Source: Notospermus geniculatus
Lineage: Eukaryota > Nemertea > Pilidiophora > Heteronemertea > Lineidae
Assembly: GCA_002633025.1 (NCBI GenBank)
Contig: NMRB01000221.1
Coordinates: 412,303 to 476,302, forward strand
Length of the DNA: 64,000 nt
Reading direction: 5' to 3'
Shown here: positions 1 through 11,300 of the stretch, piece after piece
How the letters are laid out: each line of letters begins with the position of its first letter
Position numbering within the stretch: the first letter of the stretch is position 1
Notes under the pieces: model-generated
The model's database searches: none
What the model saw: the letters and a program-made list of their open reading frames with translations, nothing else
What the model was told of the DNA's origin: nothing
Made by a program: the position numbers and the translations under genes

Positions 1-1358
1 TATTTTTTGGACGTTTTCAAGAAAATAAAAATTAAAAAAAGTTATGGGAGGCTACAAAATTCGGGGCGAGGGGACGCTAACCTAATCATTTTTTTTCTTG
101 GCCTAACCTACGATGGCCACCTACCACATAGTCCCTTGTTCATACAGCGTTCAAAGCCCATTGGACACTTCCTGCACTGGGCTCCTCTCGCGGCTTTTTT
201 GTAGGGTCGCCTTGCTGTTGTTGTGCCAATGTTATAGATGTTTCCGCTGTCAGGAACAGAATTAGTATTTTCTTCTTTAGAATTAGCATGACATACAAAT
301 GTATCAGTATCGTCATACACACCTCACACTTCCAAAGCTAGGAATCCACTGCTGATTTTCTGCGTTGCGACTTGCTTTGCAACCTGCTACCTGCGATTGA
401 ATGCGATCGCAAGGAACTGATACCAGTCGCCGACCGATTGCCGACTGAAATTGACCACATCTTCGCCATTAGTGGAAATCACGTCTAGCGAGTCCACTAC
501 GGCGATCGAGTGCCCAGTAGCAAAGCAAGTCGCAACGCAAAATCAGCTTGAAAATCAATGGCGGATCCCTAGCTTAAGTGAGGAAGATTGCTGTGCGAAT
601 TTTTTACGTTCCTGTGCCAGTTAATCTGGACAATATCCCTTTAAACCTCAACAGATTTGCATTTTGACTATTCCATATGATAGGCAAGACCCTTATGCAC
701 GTTCACTGCAAATTTTGTTGAATTCCGACTAGTTGATCGTATGATACAAAAGGACTGAATTAATGAGAACCCCACGAACGATGTGAACGCAGGGTCATCT
801 GTGTACATTTGAATAGGCTGACGTACATTTGCACATGGAGCACAAATTTTCCTGAAAATCGCTCTCCTCAGAAATGGAATGCAAAGCATCAAGTTGACAG
901 GTTCACCACAAAAAAAGTTGAAGCTCGTGCCTATTACGTAAAGCCAAAATTCAGGCAGTGAGAGACATCTGGTGGCAACACATGAAGTGTATCCCTCAGT
1001 AAGTTCATCGTTCGCAGTTAAACCTTTATGGTTGATTCCTTTATGATGTCACTATCAAATGATTGACATCAATGGATAACCAATGGGGAACTGGAGGAAC
1101 TACATGTACGTCACGACGGTCGCACCGCTCCCAGCGCCGATCTTTCGGGATATACGTCTCGCGGGTTCCCAGGCCCTGGGTCATTCTAGGAACTACATGT
1201 ACTATTTTTGTGCATTTTTTTTACAGATTTGTAAAATGCATCGATACAATATATTCCAGGGCAAGAGTGCTGGTGTCGCAAAATTGTGTTTCAGTCTTTG
1301 AAGAATCAGCTAAAAGGTGACGATACCGACAGTATGGCAGTGTGCAAGTGGTTTTAAA
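1..1358 (+). repeat. Segmental duplication, copy 1 (partner 13806-14993)
   Basis: This stretch matches 13806-14993 in the same orientation with only scattered substitutions, starting at a run reading GGACGTTTTCAAGAAAATAA and ending after CAAGTGGTTTTAAA. It continues past the left edge of the window. Copy 1 carries about 160 extra bases near 850-1010 that the partner lacks. No gene is visible in it; the small ORFs in both copies are not conserved in length. Copy 2 lies inside the minus-strand CAP/ShKT gene, so the pair is either a real dispersed duplication or unmerged haplotypes. Confidence 0.85.
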
Positions 1359-2328
1359 TAAAGAGTAATGGTCAGCCATTAAATTTGACCAATGACACTG
1401 TACCTTGGTCCATAATGACAAAACATAACAGGGTGGCTTAATGCTGGGTTTCTTTCATTTACACATCTGTTCCAACCGCAGCCGAGGAGGGTGCTGTTTT
1501 GCCAAACGACCTAGAAAGTTGTGAAGATAGATTTCATTCGAGTCAATCTCCATCGAAATGTATGCTGAAAGTGTAGGCCTACTAGATTTATTTTCCAAAT
1601 CGCCACATACCGCCATGTCGCTAGACGCCGATACCACCATAAACTGCTACGACTCATTATGCATCTTTCTACATTGTATTCAACATGAAGTTTTAGTGGA
1701 ATTGCGTGGCGGTTTAGGGCGGTGTAAGCTATACATGTAGGTGGAAAGTGCGGCTCTATTGGGCTAGAAAACGAGAAAACCTGTTCCATCTGGTTGTTGG
1801 TGCTACTGTACAGAGTTGCTTTGACGAATATTGGTCACAAGGTTGATTTAGAACTGATGCAACACATGCTGGCCCCACATTACCTGCGTGTAATGCCCGC
1901 ACATAGATTTCGAACAATAGTTCGAGCCATATTGGTAGTCTTTATATTCATCATACCAACCAACTTTGATTGATCTGCAAATGAAAATGACGAGTTCAAA
2001 CTACTTTTGAGTATCCCAACATGACAAACAACAAACGCATAACGTATTTTTTTCACTGCGTGCAATGAGGCTGCCATGCGATATAGCACTCCGCAAAGAT
2101 ATCACAGTGAGTGATATTTTACGCCAAGATTTAAACTTTTTACTCCACGGTTAAAATTCGTTAAATAGAAATTAAAAATAAGTGATAGGAAACATTGGTT
2201 GGTATTCATACAAATTAGCAATAGCATAGCGAGGTTCAATGTAAATTTACTTCAATGGAAAATGTACATGTATATGTATATGTATATGTATATGTAATAA
2301 TAATAGAAATTTGTGTGTCGTCCTTTAG
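1359..2328. other. Non-coding spacer, nothing recognised
   Basis: AT-rich sequence with short ORFs in all frames and no domain-like translation, splice-bounded exon or strong inverted repeat that I can see. A short TATATG run lies near 2270-2297, just before the orphan EGF exon. Confidence 0.4.
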
Positions 2329-2424
2329 CTTGTACTATTACGGCGTGTAAGAACGGCGGCCAACTGGACAAGTCAGCTTGTTTTTGCAAGTGTGCCGAGG
2401 GTTTTTCTGGGCGTGAGTGCGAAG
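2329..2424 (+). pseudogene. Orphan EGF-like exon, duplicate of 25591-25686
   Basis: 96 bases bounded by TCCTTTAG and GTACGT, phase 1 in and out, translating to an EGF-like module (CTITACKNGG start, six cysteines, RECE end). It is nearly identical at DNA level to exon 6 of the plus-strand CAP/ShKT gene at 25591-25686. The following intron (2425-2748) also aligns with 25687-26112, for example at GATTGGCTGAAA and GATCATCCGTC. No CAP exon is visible upstream within the window, so this is either the 3' part of a third gene whose front lies left of the window or an isolated duplicated fragment. Splice sites and frame are intact, so pseudogene status is inferred from context only. Confidence 0.6.
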
Positions 2425-2748
2425 GTACGTCTACACTACAGGGTAGATAACTGTAATGGTGAATATAAAAGGCAACGCGATCTCCGCGTGCATGGCACGG
2501 CATTGTTGGGGATAAACTGAAGTATCACCAAAAGACGGCAATCAAGAGCTCTATTACATACAACAGAGCCGACGCCACCGTCCGTCACGATGTGTGATTG
2601 GCTGAAATATATCGAGCATGTCGGGAGGCACAATGGCTGGTAGGATCATCCGTCCATGAAATCAGCATCCTATGGATGAACTGATGACTAGGCCTAATCT
2701 CTCAACTTGGAGGCCATTTTATGTTCTTAATGTACATTTTCATTTCAG

Positions 2749-2775
2749 AGCCTTGTAAAGATAAATCGAAGTGTG
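2749..2775 (+). pseudogene. ShKT exon reduced to a 27-base micro-exon
   Basis: Between TTTCAG and GTATGTTG lie 27 bases encoding EPCKDKSKC in the phase-1 frame. They correspond to the two ends of the 120-base ShKT exon at 26113-26232, which starts EPCKDT and ends with TGTG then GTATGTTG. The middle of the ShKT domain is missing, but splice sites and reading frame are preserved. Either an internal deletion has destroyed the domain or the micro-exon is a functional relic. Confidence 0.55.
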
Positions 2776-2884
2776 GTATGTTGTTTGTTGAATAGTACTT
2801 CTACTACAAGAGGCTTGAGACATTCAAGCAGAATGACAATCCGTTGCAGCGAAATTTGAGTAGGGTAATCAATGGAAACTTGGT

Positions 2885-2945
2885 CGCCTCTATTGTCATC
2901 TCCGAGGTTGCAGGTTTGATCTCGGCCGGCACCCGTTCTTAAGAT
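2885..2945 (+). repeat. Possible tRNA-derived SINE fragment
   Basis: Contains GAGGTTGCAGGTTTGATCTC followed by GGCCGGCACCCG, which resembles the B box and T arm of a tRNA-derived SINE (GGTTCGANNCC with a few changes). No convincing A box precedes it. Confidence 0.25.
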
Positions 2946-3118
2946 AATAGAGAATGAACTTTCTTCAAAAACACATGTTTCTCTGGACACTCCGTTTTCA
3001 TCCTGGTGTCGCTCAGCATTGTCTTTAGGGCTGATAATGCCATACCGGTATGTTCGTATGTAAATATACATGTACATGTAGGCCTACATGAATACATGCA
3101 TTTACCTTTTACCTCACC

Positions 3119-3428
3119 GTACTATTACAGCAGCTTATAAAGAGAGATTCTCGGACACCGGATTTTTTTTAAAAATCGGATGTTGATTTTTTTTTTGGAG
3201 AGAATTGGATATTGATTTTTCAGAAACTTTTGACCTTGATTCACACATATATGAAGTTCGCCTGATATGAGTTAACTCATATCAGGCGAACTTCATATAT
3301 GTGTGAATCAAGGTCAAAAGTTTCTGAAAAATCAATATCCAATTCTCTCCAAAAAAAAAATCAACATCCGATTTTTAAAAAAAATCCGGTGTCCGAGAAT
3401 CTCTCTTTATAAGCTGCTGTAATAGTAC
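3119..3428. repeat. Near-perfect 310-base palindrome abutting an N
   Basis: The left arm from GTACTATTACAGCAGCTTAT folds onto the right arm ending GCTGCTGTAATAGTAC with almost no loop (centre near 3273, GAGTTAACTC). The last base of the right arm is immediately followed by the single N at 3429 and a G run. It may be a fold-back or MITE-type element, or an assembly snap-back. Confidence 0.85.
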
Positions 3429-3429
3429 N

Positions 3430-4573
3430 GGGGGGGGGGGCTGAAAAATTCACCCACTGAGTTTATATTAGACCCTCCATGGTAAACCGTTGGGTTACTT
3501 TGTAGCTCAGTTGGGTTTTTACGTCCCAGAATGTGAGTTACTGGATGAAAAAATTGAAACAAGGAATTGGGTCAACTTGACCCTGAGTTTAAGTTTCGAT
3601 TATATTGGCCCAGTCTTGTTTTGACCCATCAGGGAGAGTGAAATGTCTTTCATATAGGCAAAAATTGATGTACAGAAGGGTGACTGATTCAGGTGCATCA
3701 AAACAATGGAGAGCCGCTTGTGTCGCATCCTGAAGAAATCAAATCCTCTCAACATCGGTCACTTTCTCGCTCTCACGAGGCCCTGGACAAACCGACCGCG
3801 TTCTGTGGAGTAGAATGGCCATGACGTCCGTCAAGATAGCTTTTTCAAATACATTATACATGTACATGTAGGCCTACTCCACTGCGCGCATATGAAACTA
3901 ATAAGTTCTTTAAAGGCAGACTCCACCCATTGTGTTAAATTTTGAATTTTTGAAATATCGTTAATACATGTACATTCAAATTCATTGATATCTGCAACAC
4001 ACGTCTTTTTTTTTAAATCAGCAAACTGATCATTTTAAGTATTTTAATTGGATCCCAAGGGGACCATTGCATAGCATACATGATGTCGTGTAGGCCTATG
4101 CTCAATGCATATTTATGAAGGTAAACCAATAGGCCTAGGCATTCACAGTAATTAGCTCATTCACTACAAAGGTCGTCAGCCTATTGACACCAGTGACATC
4201 ACAATTCATGGCAATAGTCTACATGGATTGATAAAAATTCAAAAGTTTTCAATGACAGGAGTCTCCCTTTAAAAGCCAACATGTAATAAATACAGTATGA
4301 CAATTTTGTTTCAGCTGCGTCAGGATTCGGGCGTTGAAGTTTTGACCTCTCCTGCAATTTAACGTACATGTACTCTCCGCATTAAATCCAGCTTCGTTTT
4401 CCTGTAACGTTACGTGTAGCTGATTCGTTCTGTATTGTTTGCAAGGAACTTATTAAATGTGCGAACTGCTAGCGTTGACAAGCGTTGCTAGAACATATTC
4501 TTGAACTGTTAAACCAGCAGCAGCATTTAGACAGTAGGCGATATTGCAAGCGATCTAACGGCAAGTGAGCAAA
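3430..4573. other. Non-coding spacer, nothing recognised
   Basis: Starts with a poly-G run after the assembly N. AT-rich with several TACATGTA and TAGGCCTA words. I see no exon or element with clear ends. Confidence 0.4.
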
Positions 4574-4712
4574 ATCGGCTGTAGAAGCCAGGGCCCGTAT
4601 AAGGTGGGATAAGGGAGGTAGAGCTTATTTCAGGTATACATGTAACTTCACGTAAAAACGTTAAGTTATACCATGGAATTAGCTCTACCTCCCTTATTCC
4701 ACCTTTATGCAT
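4574..4712. repeat. Inverted repeat, MITE-like
   Basis: GTATAAGGTGGGATAAGGGA near 4597 pairs with TCCCTTATTCCACCTTTATG near 4690, with GGTAGAGCT/AGCTCTACC continuing the arms inward. There is no coding potential. Confidence 0.6.
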
Positions 4713-4763
4713 ACGGGGGTGTGCACTAAGGAAAAAGTACATAATAACACCATTTTTTTGTAG

Positions 4764-5350
4764 ATCAACTTGAGTATATTGGGACGAGCTTTCGACACTA
4801 CCGTGCCTTCATCAGGTCTCACTGGCAGCGATGCGTGGACTATTTTCGCCAGCGATTATGACCTGACAACAAACAATACCAAAACCGGAATCGCCGAGTC
4901 GGAGGAGGCTGGCGAGAAGATCGGTGGCGATCAGATCTTCGCTTGCGATATCGCCTGGAGTGCTGGCTTTAGACTAATCCATTCACGCGAATTGACAAAG
5001 GATGCGGCATCGCACCCCTTGAAAATCGCGGAATGGATTCTTAGCGGATGGCGACCAGCGCGTATTGTACAGCCTCCTCACAACAGAATCCTATCACGAT
5101 TGGCAAACGTCCCGCAAGCCTTGATAGCTTACAGGCGGCCGGTCATACGCCACGGAAGCAAAGGTCAAATTCGACAGAACGAATTCTATCACGGCTGTCA
5201 GAGATACATATCTATAGCGACCTTTTGAGAGACGATCATGACATGGGCTACGCTCGTTTAGTTAGAGCGACGGGATTTTATCAAATGTGGCACCATTGGT
5301 ATAATATGCAATTCGTGAGAGAACCATTGATTGAGAATGGCAAATGGTGA
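4764..5350 (+). other. Unassigned pair of overlapping ORFs
   Basis: After a TTTTTTTGTAG acceptor-like site, one frame stays open to about 5228 (contains FDTTVPSSGLTGSDAWTIFA) and a second from 5048 to 5350 ends in YNMQFVREPLIENGKW. GC content and codon usage look more coding-like than the surroundings, and the two frames overlap as if a frameshift separated them. I do not recognise a domain. It could be a decayed exon or a fragment of a retroelement; no reverse-transcriptase or transposase motif is visible. Confidence 0.25.
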
Positions 5351-6164
5351 CCGAACTGAAGGAGGTTTGCTTTAACCTGATGCGTCAATGCATGCAGTAA
5401 CTATTAATTTTCATCCAAACTAACTGTCCTCCCCGGGCACAAAGAACCAACAGGTCCCGGGTTATTTCCCAATCTGAACATTCACGTTTTTCTGTTTTTT
5501 GTTTCTTCCACCCGATACCACACACCAAAAACCAAAGTCTAGTACGCCAAGAGGGCCTCCGAAGCGGTGTTTCTTCGTTTCTTATTCTGACAAAGGATAT
5601 GGTCAAAGAGCCAACCCGGCTCATGACGCCTATATGATGATGATGATGATGATGTCCCTCCAAAGTACCTTCATATTCCCAAACCCAATGGCTGCATGGA
5701 TGGTAGGCTACTTCTTGTCTTGTCAAAATAACAATGCTTTATTTTGTGCTTCGTCGCACCCGCTTCTTTTATGAGGTTCGAACTGAAACACACGCGTGAC
5801 TGTGGTCTCCAGTCTCCCTGACTACCCCAGTCTATAGTAAGGTTGACAGAAAGACACCAGCCGAATGTTCACGATTTCGTCAGTAGTTCCATCTGCGAAC
5901 AGTCCGACAAGCCTCGTCTGCACACGAATATCGACCATTAAAAACCAATTTTGCCAGCCGACAAATTCATTGGTTCTTGCAAACGACTGCATGATAGTAC
6001 ATGTATTGTATGGATATGTAGATTTGGCCAAGAGACGGCGACCAGTCAGATTGAAATATCCGCAGTATACCTTTCCAACAAAGATGGCGGTCCAATAGTT
6101 CTCACCCTATGACGTCAGCTTAATACCATTCAATGGCCGCTGGCATGCCAAGCTGGTCAGTTGA
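5351..6164. other. Spacer with a short ATG/GAT microsatellite
   Basis: A (GAT)n run lies at about 5633-5653. The rest holds only short overlapping ORFs without domain features. It is the 3' flank of the minus-strand GPCR. Confidence 0.4.
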
Positions 6165-7192
6165 TCACTGGAGTTTAAAGCAGTGGAGTAGATTTCGTAC
6201 TTCTGTTTTGTAAAACGGCAACGTGCAGCTATAAATGATGAAATTAAAACCAAAATTGCACAGGCCAATTACGTCACAGAGTCCAGAAATCTGGCTCAAA
6301 AGTTTCATCGTTTCAGGTCGGGCGTTTGCCTTTGAATTGACCACGTAAAGCGTCCAAAGGACAGCATTTGGTGTCATAAGGACGACGTACGTGATTGATA
6401 CAACCATCAAGTTTAACAATACTTTTGTGTCGAATTTGTCTTTGGGTGACGTCACTGCTTTTGTCGCGGCCCGAACGCGAGATCCGTGGATGACGCCAAG
6501 CAAAATCATGATATTTGCGATTACAAGGAGAATGCAAGGAATGTAATAAAATAAGCCCCAGTCTACTACAGAAAGTACTAACTGCATTGTTACGCCACTG
6601 ATGTAGTAACAAAGAAATATGCCATAGGCGTAGTAAACGTCGACCAAGATTGGGCGATGGATTGTTGTCAGGGTTGACATGACGCACAAAAATCCTATGA
6701 CCGATAAGCGTGTCTTTGTGGTGATGCTGGCTCTCTTTAAGGGGTACCAAACGATGACTACTCTCTCGAAGGAGTATGCTACTATAAGCCACGCTGACAT
6801 GAAGCCCGATATCATGAGGAGGTATTTAGACAACTTACACGAGAAGGATGACAATGTCATGACGTCCACGGGTGTGTAGTCGGTGATGTACTGCATTCCC
6901 TGCCGAGGCCATACCGTAACCATTGTTTAGCGATGATGTAGGCGGAGTCCGATATAGCCAAACATGTCAAGTACTGAATGCTGGCGTCTTGTCCTCTTCT
7001 ACAGCGGATGAATACTATGAGAGAAAGCCCATTCCCAAATAACCCGACGCACATGATAATCATTTTTACGTAGCCTTGTAAAAATACAAGTGCTCTGTCC
7101 AGCGCAGTCATTGTCTTCGGAGAAATTGTGACGAAGGATAAGTTTCCGTCAGGTGTTATTCCTATAATATTCTGCGTGATATGGTCATCCAT
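6165..7192 (-). pseudogene. Rhodopsin-class GPCR, single exon with one frameshift
   Basis: Two overlapping minus-strand ORFs (7192-6857 and 6923-6165) together give one seven-transmembrane receptor. TM1 is around KMIIMCVGLFGNGLSLIVF, with the class A GN motif. TM2 ends LAISDSAYIIAKQ, followed by WLRYG. TM3 starts at the conserved cysteine in SCKLSKYLL and ends with ERV in place of DRY, then VWYPLK. TM7 has NFIIY in place of NPxxY. This layout resembles invertebrate peptide (FMRFamide-receptor-like) GPCRs; the ligand is unknown. Between TM2 and TM3, near 6857-6923, the frame moves by one base, so the reading frame is broken in this assembly. Either the gene is dead or a base is missing from the consensus. 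The remaining helices look intact, which favours a recent lesion or sequencing error. The N-terminus has two N-glycosylation-like sites (NLS, and NII without T/S is not one) and no signal peptide. Confidence 0.75.
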
Positions 7193-8022
7193 CTCTTTCT
7201 GTAGGTTCCACGTGCTTTATGATACAGTTTATCAGCAGACAGTTCCAAAGCCAAGCTAGTCGACTTACTAAAACGACAAGGGGCCAGTTCTAGGAGCAAG
7301 TCATACCAGGATTGAGAGAGACGCTACTGAATCGAAATAGTGTCCGAAGGGGAGGTATGAGAATCCTCGCCAAATAATAATGACTCGGGTTTCCATTTCA
7401 ACAAGTGAAGTGATTCAAATTGAATATACCGAACATGGTCCTAGATTTGCCCCAATGAACGGTATAGTCCCTTTGAATCCCCACACTAAGACTCGGTCTT
7501 GCCGAAACTCAACCGTATTGCATACGCCGCGGTACCAACGGGGACCTTAGCTCACTGCCTCAATAGGTGTCACTAGTGGTTAAAACTATTGACATCCCTG
7601 TCCTGATAAATTTCCCACACAAAAGGCATCCATTGTATTGGACCGGGTTTCGGTGTGCTGCCCTCTATCGTAGCTAGGATCCCCATTGCGACATTTCTGT
7701 TGCCCTTGAAAACAGAACAATGCAAGTACGCGTAGAAACTTTGAGTGATGCCAGTCCAACTGTCAATCCTTGCTCCTTTTGAAACCTAAAATGTAACCAA
7801 CGTATGGTGGCACACTCAAAACTACATCCTTTTCCCTTTCATCTATTTTTAATGTGTTACTAAAACGGCACCTCTTTTGATGCATAGCATGCAAAACACG
7901 TCGAAGCTCCACCATGTCTTATAATTAGCAATGGCATATCTCAAATCTATTGTCTGTGCTTCATTATGATTGGTGAGCGGCACTCTGTAGCTTGCATATG
8001 AAAGTGAAGCGAGAGTGCGGTA
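7193..8022. other. Spacer between GPCR and CAP/ShKT gene
   Basis: 5' flank of the GPCR on one side and 3' flank of the minus-strand CAP/ShKT gene on the other. No exon or repeat with clear ends was found. Confidence 0.4.
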
Positions 8023-8072
8023 GGTGTAACGTTTTTCAGTGGCACACGGGCCTCACTGAAAAACGTTACACC
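8023..8072. repeat. Minimal hairpin made of two GGTGTAACG termini
   Basis: GGTGTAACGTTTTTCAGTG is followed 12 bases later by its exact reverse complement. The same terminus occurs at 22883 and, in degraded form, at 43840 on larger copies, so this looks like a transposable element reduced almost to its two ends. Confidence 0.6.
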
Positions 8073-8197
8073 GGTCGTGCCAATTGGGCCCCACGTTTCC
8101 CATCGATGGGAATGTACCAATTCAAAGTTTCAAAGTAATGAAGAAGTCAGAAGTAGTAAAGAGTACCATTTGCGACCAATAAATGTTAAGAGTTTAT

Positions 8198-8361
8198 TCA
8201 ACAAGCGTTACACGATTTGGCACAATTTTTACGCATCCAGTCCGGGTTTCTTCGACACTCCCCTCTCCTCGCCCACACAGTGCAACGCCAGCTGGCTCGG
8301 TACTTGTCACGACAATCAGGTCTAGGCCTTCTTCCTCCTTGTGGTCCCGGCTGGACTTTAC
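8198..8361 (-). CDS. Terminal ShKT exon
   Basis: After CATTTTCAG the phase-1 frame reads VQPGPQGGRRPRPDC and continues into a complete ShKT domain (WARRGECRRNPDWMRKNC, AKSCNAC) ending in TGA. The stop overlaps an AATAAA polyadenylation hexamer (TGAATAAA on the minus strand). No long ORF marks this exon; it was found by reading on from the double ShKT exon in frame. Confidence 0.75.
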
Positions 8362-11300
8362 CTGAAAATGAAGCAGGCGTCGTACATCTCCACGGAATAC
8401 CATCAGATGGTAGGATTCAATGTTACCCGGTACACATGTATATCATTTATTTGCAAAGGCTATCAGGGTAAATATCCCACATCTAAAAATGTAAGATGAC
8501 TACGTACCCCATCCCTTTCACAGAAGGAAAAAATGTAAAAATTAAGAAAAAAAATGGCATTACCACCGGGAATACATGTACATGTAGGCCCCCTATTAGG
8601 GCAATGAAATCCATATAGCCTACCATAGAGTGGAGGGTGCGGAAGGTTCATGAAATCAAAGACATGAGCAACAATGGAAGCGAAGAATATTGTTATGAAT
8701 ATGAATAAAATCATGCCTATTGAAAACGTTCAGAGAAAACAGAGACCGAGGCTTAAACCTTACGTGGTGACGCCGGGGGTTAACCTGTAAATTCAATGGC
8801 AATTATGGTTATCACTGAAAATGTCCTGAACGAAAACAACTGGCAAGGCTGTTTGTCTCCACCTTTTAAACCTTGGCACAGCCATAGAATTCAAGAGGCT
8901 ATCCTGCGCCACCTGTGTCAAAACGACTGGTTAAAGTAGTATCCAGTCCGACAACACACTCTCATTACACAGAGAGCACATGCATGTACCTTGGACCGAT
9001 AGGGTACATTCCATTCTTTGCTGTGCAAATGAAGTCAACGTTCATCAACAAGGACGCGTGTCCCCAGTTGGTAGGTATGAAATGTTATGGCCGTCACAAA
9101 TTGAATAACTGAGGACATTAGATTTGGTCCTATCCAAATGGGGTCATTTACCTGCAAAATATCTGTAATTATTGACTCTGCATGGCGTATCTGGTGTTAT
9201 TTTGGCAGGGCTTCAAATGAAATGGGGACATCGCCAAAATACCGATGATGTCATTCTCAAATTTTGATTGGTCAACGTAATTACCGGGAACACATCATGC
9301 ACGTGGGTCGGTGCAAGCTTTGCAGTGATTGGTTGCTATTTTTGGGACCGGGGAAATCCGTTGAACACGGAATGTGATTTGCTTGCGTTAAGGTCAAGGG
9401 AGAAGCCGAATCTTGACCTGAACTCAGTGAAGATGCATTTCCATTTCCTTGCCGTTTCCTGTCAGAAAAATGTACATGTATATACTTACCACATGCATTG
9501 CAAGATTTGGCACAGTTCTTCTTCATCCATTTCGCATTTTTTCTGCACTCTCCACTTGCCGCCCACGGACCACAGTCTGAATCTTTGTGCTTGTTCTTGC
9601 ATACTGGGCATTTATTGCATGCCATGGCGCAGTTCTTTATCATCCATCTGGCGTTAGCCTGGCACTGACCCCCCAGCGCCCAGTTATTACATTTCTCGTC
9701 GCCAGCTTTGTTTGGACATTTCGGACCACCGGGTTTCGGGCTACCCTTCCTTGGTGGACTCTCTGGGAATTAAAAATGAAACGTTGTCGTTTGTGCAACA
9801 CTTTTGTAAGTTTCAGAATCATGAAGCACCCTCGACGACCCCCCCCCCCCCAAAGAAAAACCCTTGGCTATTTGATGTATCAACCAAGCCAGACTAGCCT
9901 TTCATATTTACAAAGGTATAAAAGCTGTTAGGAACGATCGTTCTCGCACTCGAGGTCTTCACAACCGCTCCCCTTCTCGCACTTGGTTCATTTAGGGAAG
10001 GTAGCCGACGACGATAAATGACCTGAGATTCTCAGGATGATGTCCGAAGAAACTATAAGCTTCCGCCTGGAATTTCCAAGTACCGCTCGAGAAATCATGA
10101 GTTTCATGGCGCGGTAGTCACAGGACAAAGAGCAACTTACTTGGTTCTTTCGGGAATGCGTTAGATTTGATGCCATGTTTGTTCGATTTTCCTGTGTCCT
10201 TGTCAAGAAAGTAACCTAAGAAACGAAACAAATCCTATGAATGGTGGTCCAATCTGTATATCATGCACTACACTCTTAGCCAAAAAGGTTCTTTAGGGGT
10301 TCTTTGTGCCACACCAGAGGAACCCCAGGGTTCTATATAGAACCTTCTGTAAAGAACCCGAAAGGGTTCCATATAGAACCTTTCTGTCGCCAGAGAACCC
10401 ATAAAGGTTCCAGTTAGAACCCTTTTCTGAGGGAAAGGTTCTATCTGGAACCTCTGAAGATTCTTAAACAACCCGAGGGTTCTTAAATCAGAGGGTTCTC
10501 CTGGTGTGGCACCAAAGAACCTTTTCGGCTAAGAGTGTATTTTTAGATATATTCCTCTCAAAAATATCTCTGCATCACCCCAGTTGCTTTTTCGTACCAG
10601 CATATACTGTCTGAAAAACCAGTCATATTACCTACATCAACACCTTTTTCAATAAAGCCGTTTTAAGAATCGTCCATCTCTCTGTCGTCACCTTGGCCTA
10701 GTTTCTGGTCAACATCTACCGTAGTGTGGTTCTATTATAAGTTCGTATCCATCATCGACCTTCCATCGGTTCGCCAAGGACTGAAACTTACCACAGGCCC
10801 CACATGTTTTTCGGCAGACAGTAGTCGCCCATTCGTGTTTCAAGCTTTCCCATGAGCAACCAGCCTTATTCGACGACAAATGACACCACTCGAATGTATC
10901 TTTACATGGCCCTGGGTGAAAAAAGGTGAACAAATTACGAAGAGAGAAAGGTCGCTTCTAGTGACTTTCCTCTCGTGTAGGTCTCGGGGTGGTAATGAAC
11001 GACCACAACAGAATCTGGTGGCCAGGCAAGCTATGAGCGCTCCCAATTGGCATATTCAAACAATTTGATCTACCATTTGGCAGAGAGCGGATTGAACTTC
11101 GTGGTTAGAAGGTCAAAAAACTAACTTACGCTCGCAGTGTACGCCCTCCCAGCCTGATGGACATTTACAGCGACACCCATCGCTGTCAAACTGGCCTCCA
11201 TTCTTGCACGAGGAAATCGTGCAAGCTGGAAACAAATGGTCAGAGTCACTCCTTGCATTAGCTAAGCATGGTTTTACGTGGAGACGCGACGATTACGTAT

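Noticed and set aside
9006-9036. Extra exon of the minus-strand CAP/ShKT gene (KNGMYPIGP between TTGCACAG and GTACATG)
   Set aside because: Phase 1 in but not phase 1 out, and it has no counterpart in the paralogue.
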